A stretch of DNA of 7,490 bases from JBLHUT01 sp047629975 (GTDB taxonomy: Bacteria; Pseudomonadota; Alphaproteobacteria; Rhodobacterales; Rhodobacteraceae): NCBI GenBank assembly GCA_047629975.1, contig JBLHUT010000183.1, forward strand, positions 1-7,490, written 5' to 3'. The number at the start of each line of letters is the position of its first letter. Position 1 is the first letter of the stretch. The translations under genes were made by a program, and so were the position numbers. The notes under the pieces were generated by a model. The model saw only the letters and a program-made list of their open reading frames with translations. It did no database searches and had not been told where the DNA came from. This document shows positions 1 through 6,160 of this stretch, one piece after another.

Positions 1-231
1 ACCAATCCTGGCGTGCACCTCCTTGATCTCGCCGCCCTTGTTCCCGGCCTTCTTGAGGTTGTCCGAGAATACGCCTGCCATACCCTCAATCGCCTGACGT
101 TTCCACGTGCTCACCTGTGTCGGGTGGAGCGGGCGCTTGGCCGTAATCTCCTGAACCGTCTTGTCCCCACGCAGCGCCTCAAGCGTCACTGCAGCTTTAA
201 ACGGGTCTGAAAAGTTCCATCACTTTGTCAT
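1..231 (-). pseudogene. IS3-family transposase OrfA, 5' part with an early stop, running off the left edge
   Basis: Read on the minus strand, this translates to the N-terminal helix-turn-helix part of an IS3-family (IS150-like) OrfA, with recognisable segments FKAAVTLEALRGDKTVQEI and LHPTQVSTWKRQAIEGM. OrfA binds the IS ends and is normally fused to OrfB by programmed frameshifting. The expected start is the ATG at 231-229 (Met-Thr-Lys). The fourth codon, at 222-220, is TGA followed by TGG, where relatives as I remember them have an Arg codon, so a single CGA-to-TGA change would explain it. After the stop the frame is open to the window edge. The remainder of OrfA and any OrfB lie outside. 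The copy is probably inactive unless a downstream start is used. The family assignment is by motif recognition, not by alignment. Confidence 0.8.
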
Positions 232-272
232 TCTCGTATCCATCCGTTCGGGCTGGATACATCTTGGCGCGC

Positions 273-292
273 TGTCCAAATTTGCCGGACCA
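273..292 (-). repeat. Possible left terminus of the IS3 copy
   Basis: On the minus strand this reads TGGTCCGGCAAATTTGGACA. It begins with TG and has an AATTTGGACA stretch, like the left ends of IS150-type IS3 elements. It lies about 40 bp upstream of the orfA start and immediately abuts the point where IS481 homology begins on the other strand. This suggests the IS3 copy inserted into, or truncated, the IS481 copy here. The matching right end is outside the window, so the boundary is inferred. Confidence 0.35.
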
Positions 293-599
293 CTTCACGA
301 GTTCGACACGCTTTGCACGGCATTGGGCATCGAACACCGGCTGACCCCGCCAGGACCACCACAAGTCAACGGCATGGTGGAACGGTTCAACGGACGCATC
401 GAGGATGTGCTGCACAGCCACCACTTCCAATCAGGCGAAGAGCTGGAGGCCACGCTGCGTCGATACGTCTGGCTCTACAACCAGCAACTCCCGCAATCAG
501 CCTTGGGCAGCAAGACGCCTTTGCAAGTTATGAAAGACTGGCACAAACTCAAACGAGGTCTGTTAAGGAAGCAGTCATACTACCGTACGGGATGTGACA
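293..599 (+). pseudogene. IS481-family transposase, C-terminal fragment
   Basis: From 296 the plus strand encodes HEFDTLCTALGIEHRL, then NGMVERFNGRIEDVL, RYVWLYNQQLPQSALGSKTP and a terminal YYRTGCDT. These are hallmarks of the C-terminal half of IS481-family DDE transposases. VERFNG contains the catalytic Glu. The N-terminal helix-turn-helix and the two catalytic Asp residues are missing because the 5' part is cut at about 292, where IS3-like sequence starts. The protein ends at GCDT without its own stop; the frame runs on into flanking DNA to 841. In this family the stop often comes from the insertion site. The last bases resemble the terminal repeat (minus strand TGTCACATCCCGTACGG), which places the right end of the element near 599. 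It is a non-functional remnant. Confidence 0.85.
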
Positions 600-600
600 C

Positions 601-1163
601 ATATCCTATATCTGGACCGGTGAGGGTTGACTGTATCTGGCGGTTACTATCGACCGCTACTCCCAGCGTGTTATCAACAGGGCCGCTCTTGTCAATACTG
701 AGGGGCAATGATCAGCAGTCGTATGAAGCGGGGCATGGCGATCGGGGCGCAGAACATGGCGGTGGCCTTGCGACAGACGGCAGAGTGCTGCTGTCACCAC
801 ACGGATCTTGGCTCGCAATACTTGTGCACATGACTTTTTAAAGCGCCTTTTCAGGCATGTCTTCAAGGCATCCCCCCCTCATGCATGTAAACATGCACTG
901 CCAGGGTAGTGGATGAGCAGTAAGGGCAATTGTTATGACAATTCCATAGTGGACACGGTCCTCAAATCCAACAAGGCTGGGATGATCTGGCGCACCTGCA
1001 TGGAAACCAGACGCCAAGCCAAAAGCACGCTCGTTCATTGTTCTTGAACCTGTGGCGAACAAGGCCTCGGTCCAATACATCAATGGGTTCTACCTCCCGC
1101 GCCGACGCCACTCATCGCTGGGCGGCAAAAGCCTCTTGGCGTTCCGAATGAAAGGCCACCAAA
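601..1163 (+). pseudogene. IS3-family transposase OrfB, decayed 3' portion
   Basis: Pieces of an IS3-family OrfB integrase domain follow one another in three frames. 601-707 reads ISYIWTGEG, stop, LYLAVTIDRYSQRV; the TGA at 628-630 replaces an expected Trp. From 720 it reads RMKRGMAIGAQNMAVALRQ and then HHTDLGSQY, which carries the second catalytic Asp. After a shift near 825 it reads CAHDFLKRLFRHVFKAS. It continues after a foreign 39-bp insert as MSSKGNCYDNSIVDT, then WRTCMETRRQAKSTL, and after another shift QYINGFYLPRRRHSSLGGKS. The catalytic Glu is Asp here (VDT where VET is expected). The first Asp (normally TDITY) falls at the junction with the IS481 end, so IS481 seems to have inserted into this gene. 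The upstream half is not in the window. It is clearly dead. Confidence 0.85.
874..912. repeat. Double-palindrome mini-element, copy A, inserted in the OrfB remnant
   Basis: This sequence interrupts the OrfB remnant between FKAS (ending at 873) and MSSKGNCYDN (from 913). Removing exactly these 39 bases restores a continuous family-like FKASMSSKGNCYDN. The insert starts with CCCCCTC. It contains a first palindrome at 882-897 (TGCATGT, AA, ACATGCA), overlapped by a second at 896-911 (CACTGCC, AG, GGTAGTG, one G-T wobble). A closely related sequence lies at 6640-6683. The length is a multiple of three, but the in-frame reading contains TAG. No target duplication is visible. I do not recognise the element. 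Confidence 0.6.
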
Positions 1164-1567
1164 ATGAGTCGAGAGACCGGTGCGTAACCGTAACAAGACC
1201 AAGTTCAACTGCCTCCTGCTTGAGGGATCGCCACAGACACTCGATCAAGATTAACGAAGCGGCATGAAACCCAACCTGAATGTATTCTGGCCAAGCGGCA
1301 AATCTGTTCGAAAAAATCGGCAGCACTTCAATCGCCGGTGGTGCGGTACAGAACGCCACAAATGCCGAGGGCATCGTGTGAAAAGTGCGGCAATTTTTCG
1401 ACTTGGTCACGGGTTTGCAGACTAAGCGACGAAGTTCTACCGTCACGTGTTGGTTGGCTTTGAAAAGGACTGCAACCGCTTGAATTGGCGTTTGACAATA
1501 GAAACCGCCCTGTATCAAAGGTCTCTGGCACGCTGGACGTAGCGCTCCGCTTGCGTCAACGACGGCT
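1164..1567. other. Gene-poor stretch with a faint IS3-like trace
   Basis: No convincing gene is seen between the OrfB remnant and the end of the regulator gene. A long minus-strand open frame crosses it, but it overlaps both neighbours and mostly resembles no family. One short piece, minus strand 1245-1201, reads IECLWRSLKQEAVEL. This resembles the IERLWRSLKYE motif near the catalytic Glu of another IS3 OrfB subgroup, so the stretch may be a heavily eroded IS. No strong terminator hairpin is seen downstream of the regulator gene. Confidence 0.4.
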
Positions 1568-2182
1568 TCAGCGATGGCGATCCAGAAACGTGGCTTTCTC
1601 TGCCTGAGTGGGCGGTTCGCCTGCAAAAATCTCTGCATAATGACAGCCGGCAATTGCGCGTTGCAGGCGCGGCTCGGCCACCTGCATCGAATAGTATCCC
1701 GTTTGCGTCAAGATCGTTGTCAATGCCCGGTAACGGGCGGCATCACCGGTTCTTCCGAAACGCTCAAAGACTTCGGTTACCGCCGTCAAGCGAGCATCGT
1801 CGGATTGATTTACAAGCATCTGGAGTTTGACATCACTGCGGGCCCAGTTCCGGATCGCAAGATCCAGGGGCGCATCAAAGAGATCATTGTCGATCCAGCA
1901 ATCGATCAGATTGAGAAGGGCCGCACAAAGGCTTTGGGCGGGTGCCGCGCAGCGCTCCAGAACGATGCCGGTATTGCGCGTCTGCCATATCTCGATGATG
2001 GCGTCGTGCAGTTCACACAGGTCTTTGAAATGCCAATAAAAACCTGTGCGGGTCAGGTTGAGTTTTTTGGCCAGTGGCATGACTTTGACGGCCTCGATCC
2101 CGTCCGCCACAAAAAGGGCGTAAGCGGCATCCAGCCAGATCTCTCGGGTGGCGCGCGTTCTGTTGGACGATGATTCAGTCAT
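1568..2182 (-). CDS. TetR/AcrR-family transcriptional regulator
   Basis: This 204-residue protein has the length and layout of TetR/AcrR repressors. The N-terminal DNA-binding domain is at about residues 10-60, with the helix-turn-helix at about 33-52 (KVMPLAKKLNLTRTGFYWHF), ending in the typical Y/FYWHF signature. A variable, probably alpha-helical ligand-binding and dimerisation domain fills the rest. It is divergently transcribed from the StcD-like operon, with 96 bp between the two ATGs, and that gap holds two palindromic operators. It therefore most likely represses the operon, and perhaps itself, until a methylated proline derivative or related metabolite binds; the ligand is inferred. 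The start is the ATG at 2182-2180; the upstream ribosome-binding site is weak. The gene is intact. Confidence 0.9.
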   Translation of the reverse strand: MTESSSNRTRATREIWLDAAYALFVADGIEAVKVMPLAKKLNLTRTGFYWHFKDLCELHDAIIEIWQTRNTGIVLERCAAPAQSLCAALLNLIDCWIDNDLFDAPLDLAIRNWARSDVKLQMLVNQSDDARLTAVTEVFERFGRTGDAARYRALTTILTQTGYYSMQVAEPRLQRAIAGCHYAEIFAGEPPTQAEKATFLDRHR

Positions 2183-2200
2183 ACGGCTGTTCTAAATAAC

Positions 2201-2216
2201 TTGACAGAGGTGTCAA
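2201..2216. promoter_or_regulatory. Operator O1 for the TetR-type regulator
   Basis: TTGACAGAGGTGTCAA is a perfect inverted repeat with 6-bp arms around GAGG. It lies 18 bp upstream of the regulator start and about 62 bp upstream of the flavoprotein start. Each arm equals the consensus -35 hexamer TTGACA read outward on its own strand, so occupancy could block promoters in both directions. It matches O2 in 14 of 16 positions. Binding by the adjacent regulator is inferred from position and symmetry. Confidence 0.75.
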
Positions 2217-2232
2217 TTGGCGGAACTGTAAA
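2201..2232 (+). promoter_or_regulatory. Possible operon promoter with -35 TTGACA
   Basis: TTGACA at 2201-2206 is a perfect -35 hexamer. The -10 is not clear: TGTAAA at 2227-2232 leaves a 20-bp spacer, and AACTGT at 2224-2229 gives 17 bp but is a poor match. The -35 coincides with the left arm of O1, which would fit simple repression. The assignment is tentative because the palindrome alone would produce this hexamer. Confidence 0.35.
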
Positions 2233-2250
2233 CCTGACAGATGTGTCAGG
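2233..2250. promoter_or_regulatory. Operator O2 for the TetR-type regulator
   Basis: CCTGACAGATGTGTCAGG is a perfect inverted repeat with 7-bp arms around GATG, sharing the core TGACAGANGTGTCA with O1. Its centre is 33 bp from that of O1, about three helical turns, so two regulator dimers could sit on the same face of the DNA. It lies just upstream of the ribosome-binding site of the flavoprotein gene, suitable for blocking transcription start. Confidence 0.75.
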
Positions 2251-2263
2251 AATGTCTTGTCCC

Positions 2264-2270
2264 GAGAAGG
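2264..2270 (+). promoter_or_regulatory. Ribosome-binding site that fixes the flavoprotein start
   Basis: GAGAAGG lies 8 nt upstream of the ATG at 2279. The reading frame is open further upstream to a TTG at 2201, but that codon is inside O1 with no ribosome-binding site, and the extra 26 residues do not look like this family, whose members begin close to DPLLQPFQLKHL. Confidence 0.75.
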
Positions 2271-2278
2271 ATCGCCGT

Positions 2279-4324
2279 ATGTCTACCGACCCGTTACTAC
2301 AGCCTTTCCAGCTGAAACACCTGACATTGCGCAATCGGATTATGACGACCAGTCATGAACCTGCATATCCCCAAGACGGCATGCCAAAGGAGCGTTATGC
2401 GGCGTATCACGCCGAACGCGCCAAAGCGGGCGTCGCCCTTGCGATGACTGCGGGGTCAGCCACCGTCAGCCGCGACAGCCCGCCGGTCTTCAACAATATT
2501 CTTGCCTACAAAGACGAGGTCGTGCCGTGGATCCAGAACCTTACAGATGCAGTGCACGAACACGGCTGCGCGGTCATGATCCAGCTCACCCATCTGGGGC
2601 GTCGCACCAATTGGAACAAGGGCGATTGGTTGCCCTCTTTGTCATCCTCCAAGCACCGTGAACCGGCCCACCACGCCTTTCCCAAACTGATCGAGGATTG
2701 GGACATCGAGCGGATCATCAACGATTTTGCAGACGCCGCCGAGCGGATGCAATCGGGTGGCATGGACGGGATCGAATTGCAGGTCTACGGCCACTTGCTT
2801 GACCAATTCTGGTCGCCGCTGACCAATGATCTGACGGGCCCCTATGGGGCTGACACGCTTGAGAACAGGATGCGTTTTCCGCTCGATGTGGTGCAGGCGA
2901 TCCGCAAGCGCGTTGGCGCGCAATTCATCGTCGGTCTGCGGTACACAGCAGACGAAGCGCAAAAGGGCGGCATCACGCCCGAGGAAGGGTTGGAGATATC
3001 CAAACGGATTGCAGCCACAGGACAGATTGATTTCCTGAACGTCATCAAAGGGCGGATCCACACCGACCCCGCCATGACCGACGTGATCCCGATTCAGGGC
3101 ATGAAATCTGCGCCGCACCTCGATTTTGCTGGCGAAGTGCGCAAGGCGACGGGCATGCCAACCTTCCATGCGTCCCGCATCCCCGATGTGGCCACCGCGC
3201 GCCATGCGGTACAGGCGGGATTGCTGGATATGGTCGGTATGACCCGTGCGCATCTGGCAGACCCGCATATCGTGCGCAAGATCATCGAGGGCCGCGAGGA
3301 TGATATTCGCCCTTGTGTCGGGGCGACTTACTGCCTTGACCGGATCTATCAGGCGGGTGAGGCGCTGTGCATTCATAATGCGGCCACCGGGCGCGAATTG
3401 ACGATGCCGCATGATATCGAGAAGGCGACGGCAAAGAAGAAGGTCGTGATTATCGGCGCTGGTCCCGCAGGACTGGAGGCTGCGCGGGTTGCCGCAGAGC
3501 GCGGGCATGATGTGACCGTGTTCGAGGCCGCAGCCGAGCCGGGCGGGCAGGTGCGGCTTACGTCGCAATCTTTGCGCCGCCGCGAGATGATCGGCATCAT
3601 CGATTGGCGCATGGCGCAATGTGCCGCGCGCGACGTGACATTCAATTTCAACACTTGGGCCGAAGCGGATGATATCACCGCCCTGAACCCCGACGTGGTC
3701 ATTGTCGCAACGGGTGGACTGCCAAATCTTGAACTGTTCGAGCAAGACGGCGAGCAGGCTCATGTTGTGTCCTCATGGGACATCATATCGGGCGACGTGA
3801 AACCTGCGGCCAAAGTGTTGATCTATGATGAAAGCGGCGATCATCCGGCCCTGCAAGCCGCCGAGATTGCGGCCAATTCGGGCGCATCGGTCGAGATCAT
3901 GACACCAGACCGCACCTTTGCCCCCGATGTGATGGCGATGAATTTGGTGCCTTACATGCGTTCGTTACAGGACAAGGACGTGACCTTTACCGTGACGCGA
4001 CGACTGACGGGTGTCGTGCGCCGTGGGAATACACTAACGGCCACGATTGGCACCGATTACAGCGATCATACCTATGAGATCGAGGTGGATCAGGTCGTTG
4101 TGAATTACGGCACCCTGCCGCTGGACGAACTGTATTTCGACCTCAAGCCGCATTCATCCAATTCCGGTGAGGTCGATTATGATGCACTGATTGCTGGCGC
4201 GCCGCAAACTGCCCTGCGAAACAGGAACGGCACGTTTCAACTGTTTCGGATTGGTGATGCGGTATCGGCACGCAACACCCATGCGGCAATTTATGACGCC
4301 TTGCGTCTGGTAAAGGATATCTGA
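2279..4324 (+). CDS. stcD: StcD-like N-methylproline demethylase (FMN, Fe-S and FAD oxidoreductase of the trimethylamine dehydrogenase type)
   Basis: This 681-residue cytoplasmic flavoprotein has the fused architecture of trimethylamine dehydrogenase and 2,4-dienoyl-CoA reductase. An Old-Yellow-Enzyme-type FMN barrel spans about residues 5-340, with VYGHLLDQFWSPLTN (Y170, H172) and GPYGADTLENR. A cysteine cluster follows at 346-364, then an FAD Rossmann domain (VVIIGAGPAGLEAA, from 389), a second dinucleotide-type segment at about 512-543, and a C-terminal IGDAVSARNTHAAI (from 658). From memory it strongly resembles S. meliloti StcD, which demethylates N-methylproline to proline plus formaldehyde in stachydrine use. 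The cluster reads C346-V-G-A349-T-Y-C352 then C364: trimethylamine-dehydrogenase-like spacing, but with the second cysteine replaced by Ala. The next gene starts one base after the stop, so the two are translationally coupled. The exact substrate is inferred. Confidence 0.82.
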   Translation: MSTDPLLQPFQLKHLTLRNRIMTTSHEPAYPQDGMPKERYAAYHAERAKAGVALAMTAGSATVSRDSPPVFNNILAYKDEVVPWIQNLTDAVHEHGCAVMIQLTHLGRRTNWNKGDWLPSLSSSKHREPAHHAFPKLIEDWDIERIINDFADAAERMQSGGMDGIELQVYGHLLDQFWSPLTNDLTGPYGADTLENRMRFPLDVVQAIRKRVGAQFIVGLRYTADEAQKGGITPEEGLEISKRIAATGQIDFLNVIKGRIHTDPAMTDVIPIQGMKSAPHLDFAGEVRKATGMPTFHASRIPDVATARHAVQAGLLDMVGMTRAHLADPHIVRKIIEGREDDIRPCVGATYCLDRIYQAGEALCIHNAATGRELTMPHDIEKATAKKKVVIIGAGPAGLEAARVAAERGHDVTVFEAAAEPGGQVRLTSQSLRRREMIGIIDWRMAQCAARDVTFNFNTWAEADDITALNPDVVIVATGGLPNLELFEQDGEQAHVVSSWDIISGDVKPAAKVLIYDESGDHPALQAAEIAANSGASVEIMTPDRTFAPDVMAMNLVPYMRSLQDKDVTFTVTRRLTGVVRRGNTLTATIGTDYSDHTYEIEVDQVVVNYGTLPLDELYFDLKPHSSNSGEVDYDALIAGAPQTALRNRNGTFQLFRIGDAVSARNTHAAIYDALRLVKDI

Positions 4325-4325
4325 G

Positions 4326-5369
4326 ATGCGCAGCAGCAAAACTATTCACGTCGTGTCCTGCCATGCCGAAGGCGAGGTCGGCGATGTCATTGTTGGCGGT
4401 GTCGCTCCACCACCGGGCAAAACCCTGTGGGAGCAGCGCACATGGATCGCCAAGGATCAGACCCTGCGCAATTTTATGCTTAACGAACCACGCGGCGGTG
4501 TCTTTCGTCATGTGAACCTGCTGGTGCCGCCCGTTAATCCAGAGGCCCAGATGGGCTGGATCATTATGGAGCCGGAAGACACCCCGCCGATGTCCGGCTC
4601 GAACTCGATCTGCGTCTCGACGGTGCTGCTCGACAGCGGGATCATTCCAATGACAGAGCCTGTGACGGAAATGGTGCTGGAGGCCCCCGGTGGTTTGGTC
4701 CGCGTGCGCGCCGAATGCCGCAACGGTAAGGCCGAACGGATCACCGTGCGCAACTTGCCGTCCTTTGCGGGGGAGATGGGCGTGCCATTGGATGTGCCCG
4801 ATTATGGCCCGATCACCGTCGACACCGCCTTTGGCGGTGACAGCTTTGTCGTGGTCGATGCGGCAAGTCTTGGATTTGAACTGGTCGCTTCAGAAGCCAA
4901 GGCATTGGCGGATCTGGGTGTGGCGATCACCAATGCCGCCAACGCGCAACTGACCTTTAGCCACCCAACCAATCCGGACTGGAAGCACTTTTCGTTTTGC
5001 CTGTTTGCCGGGCCAATCACACGCGAGGGAAGTCACCTGACAACCTCCGCAGCCGTCGCAATCCAGCCGGGCAAGATCGACCGTTCGCCAACGGGCACCG
5101 CAGCCTCTGCGCGGATGGCACTGCTGCATGCACGCGGCGAAATGCAGGTCGGCGAAACCTTGACCGCCCGCTCGATCATCAACTCGGAATTCCACGGGCG
5201 GATCGCGGATACCACAATTGTGGGGAACACCCCTGCGATCATCCCCGAAATCACCGGTCGTGCATGGATCACCGGAACGCATCAACACATGCTGGACCCG
5301 GACGATCCATGGCCCGAAGGCTACCGCCTAAGCGATACATGGCCGGATTTGAAGGGACGCCAAGAATAG
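4326..5369 (+). CDS. Proline racemase-superfamily protein with a Ser/Thr active-site pair
   Basis: This 347-residue protein has the two-fold pseudo-symmetric layout of proline racemases, 4-hydroxyproline epimerases and trans-3-hydroxyproline dehydratases. Racemases and epimerases use two cysteines as acid/base, and in trans-3-hydroxyproline dehydratases the second is Thr. Here the first-site motif is MSGSNSIC with Ser at residue 90, and the second is DRSPTGT (252-258) with Thr 256. Other family segments include GEVGDVIVGG near the N-terminus, GGDSFVVVDA (170-179) and a conserved tail around ITGTHQHMLDPDDPWPEGYR. ATG 4326 follows the upstream TGA by one base, and AAAGGA at 4312-4317 inside the preceding gene serves as ribosome-binding site. 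The context suggests action on proline, hydroxyproline or N-methylproline. A dehydratase or an epimerase are both possible; I would not assign one from sequence alone. Confidence 0.85.
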   Translation: MRSSKTIHVVSCHAEGEVGDVIVGGVAPPPGKTLWEQRTWIAKDQTLRNFMLNEPRGGVFRHVNLLVPPVNPEAQMGWIIMEPEDTPPMSGSNSICVSTVLLDSGIIPMTEPVTEMVLEAPGGLVRVRAECRNGKAERITVRNLPSFAGEMGVPLDVPDYGPITVDTAFGGDSFVVVDAASLGFELVASEAKALADLGVAITNAANAQLTFSHPTNPDWKHFSFCLFAGPITREGSHLTTSAAVAIQPGKIDRSPTGTAASARMALLHARGEMQVGETLTARSIINSEFHGRIADTTIVGNTPAIIPEITGRAWITGTHQHMLDPDDPWPEGYRLSDTWPDLKGRQE

Positions 5370-5423
5370 CAAGTATCGACGTTTTCAATCCATCTCAGGA
5401 TGGTTTGACCGGAGTGCGGTTAA

Positions 5424-5444
5424 GCCCCCTTTCGGATAGGGGGC
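5424..5444 (+). terminator. Hairpin after the operon, possible terminator
   Basis: GCCCCCT, a 7-nt loop, then AGGGGGC form a perfect 7-bp GC-rich stem, 54 bp after the stop of the racemase-family gene. No T-run follows on the plus strand, so if it stops transcription it is not a classical intrinsic terminator. It could alternatively be a remnant of mobile DNA. Confidence 0.4.
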
Positions 5445-5582
5445 AGCGTATAACGCGTAATTCGCCGTAGCGTAGGCGGCACCGTGTGAACTGTCTGGAA
5501 CCCTGAGGATGCACCCAAAAATTTGCTACCGAACAACGACTTTATGAGCATGCTCGACAGGGTGACCGGCCTGTAAGTTGCT
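5445..5582. other. Spacer between the operon hairpin and the decayed IS
   Basis: No gene is supported here. A minus-strand open frame crosses it but has no recognisable motif. A perfect 8-bp hairpin (GTTGCTGT, 5-nt loop, ACAGCAAC) spans 5577-5597 at the junction with the decayed IS3-type orfA. The left end of that IS should lie in this stretch, but I cannot place it. Confidence 0.35.
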
Positions 5583-5866
5583 GTGTTGGACAGCAACTGG
5601 ATCACCAAAGAGCGCACCGCAAACATTATTCATCCAAAGATGAAGATCCATGTCATGCTCGATGGCCTGCGTGGCCAGGGCAGCCTTGCTGGGTTAGGCC
5701 GCCGTGCAGGGTATTTCTCAGGGCATCTATTCCAAATAGCCCAAGGACTTCATGGAGGCTGGGAGGCCACGCCCTGCGGGCGGATACGGCACGTGCTGCC
5801 TGTGTCGATGAGGTTAAAGACCTACGCCGCGAAGCCGGTGATCTAAAAGAAGTGGTGTTTTTGTCG
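5583..5866 (+). pseudogene. IS3-type OrfA remnant, frameshifted and truncated
   Basis: Pieces in successive frames spell an IS3-family OrfA. ITKERTANIIHPKMKIHVML followed by DGLRGQ is in the first frame. After a shift near 5700 it reads GISQGIYSK, stop (where Trp is expected), PKDFMEAGR. After another shift near 5778 it reads ADTARAACVDEVKDL then RREAGDLKEVV. Family members as I remember them read similarly (DGLRGE..SIAEL, YSWSKEFLEAG, GDTARAA..DEVKDLRRE) and continue with a leucine-zipper-like segment that is absent here, because homology ends at about 5866. The subgroup differs from the OrfA at 1-231 and from the OrfB remnant at 601-1163. It is dead. Confidence 0.78.
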
Positions 5867-5979
5867 GTTTGACGGCTGATGGCGGTCTGGTTGATGCGTT
5901 GCGGGGCGACGGCAAGCCAGCAGACAAAGTTGGGGCGCGAAGTGCGATATCTCGCGCCCCTTGTTGGATGCCATCCGGC
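5867..5979. other. Non-coding spacer with a strong hairpin, left flank of the IS5 element
   Basis: No gene is supported. The main structure is a perfect 9-bp stem, GGGGCGCGA at 5932-5940 and TCGCGCCCC at 5952-5960, with an 11-nt loop, followed on the plus strand by TTGTTGG. It could act as a weak terminator or be an end of a lost mobile element. It lies 20 bp from the IS5 left end. Confidence 0.4.
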
Positions 5980-5996
5980 GGCTTTGTTGCACAAAT
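5980..5996 (+). repeat. IS5 left inverted repeat
   Basis: GGCTTTGTTGCACAAAT is an exact reverse complement of the copy at 6967-6983. Confidence 0.9.
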
Positions 5997-6128
5997 AAGT
6001 TGATGGGATTCACTGCATGAATCCAGCGTAATAGCTAAAGGCATTAGCAGTTGGGCCCCCACGAAGTACGAGATCACGAATTGGTCGTCTTACAATGAAA
6101 GCTTGAAGCAGCGCGGATCGTTGTTGAT

Positions 6129-6160
6129 ATGGTTTGATCCGGAGATGGTTTGATCCGGAG
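6129..6160 (+). repeat. 16-bp tandem duplication inside the transposase
   Basis: ATGGTTTGATCCGGAG occurs twice head-to-tail (6129-6144 and 6145-6160), followed by the start of a third unit (ATGGTTTGG). One unit fits the transposase reading WFDPEMVW; the extra unit shifts the frame and produces an immediate TGA. It looks like slippage between the two natural ATGGTTTG words. Confidence 0.9.

Noticed and set aside
601..841. IS481 reading frame continuing to 841 as a longer or fusion protein
   Set aside because: IS481 homology ends at GCDT near 599. The rest is the OrfB remnant read out of frame.
874..912. Palindromes as a CRISPR-like or integron attC array
   Set aside because: There are only two copies, far apart, with no regular spacing, no cas or integrase genes, and no attC-type conserved boxes that I can identify.
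1090..1653. 187-codon minus-strand open frame
   Set aside because: It overlaps the end of the regulator gene and the OrfB remnant, has no coherent family match and no ribosome-binding site. Only a 15-residue IS3-like trace is notable.
2201..2278. Longer flavoprotein starting at TTG 2201
   Set aside because: That codon lies inside operator O1, has no ribosome-binding site, and the extra 26 residues do not fit the family. ATG 2279 has GAGAAGG 8 nt upstream.
2642..3763. 373-codon minus-strand open frame
   Set aside because: It lies entirely opposite the flavoprotein gene and reads as an antisense shadow typical of GC-rich DNA, with no recognisable domain.
5400..5414. ATGGTTTGACCGGAG resembling the IS5 16-bp repeat unit at 6129-6144
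   Set aside because: It matches with a one-base gap over only about 15 bp, which is within chance for a window this size, and nothing else around it matches the IS5.
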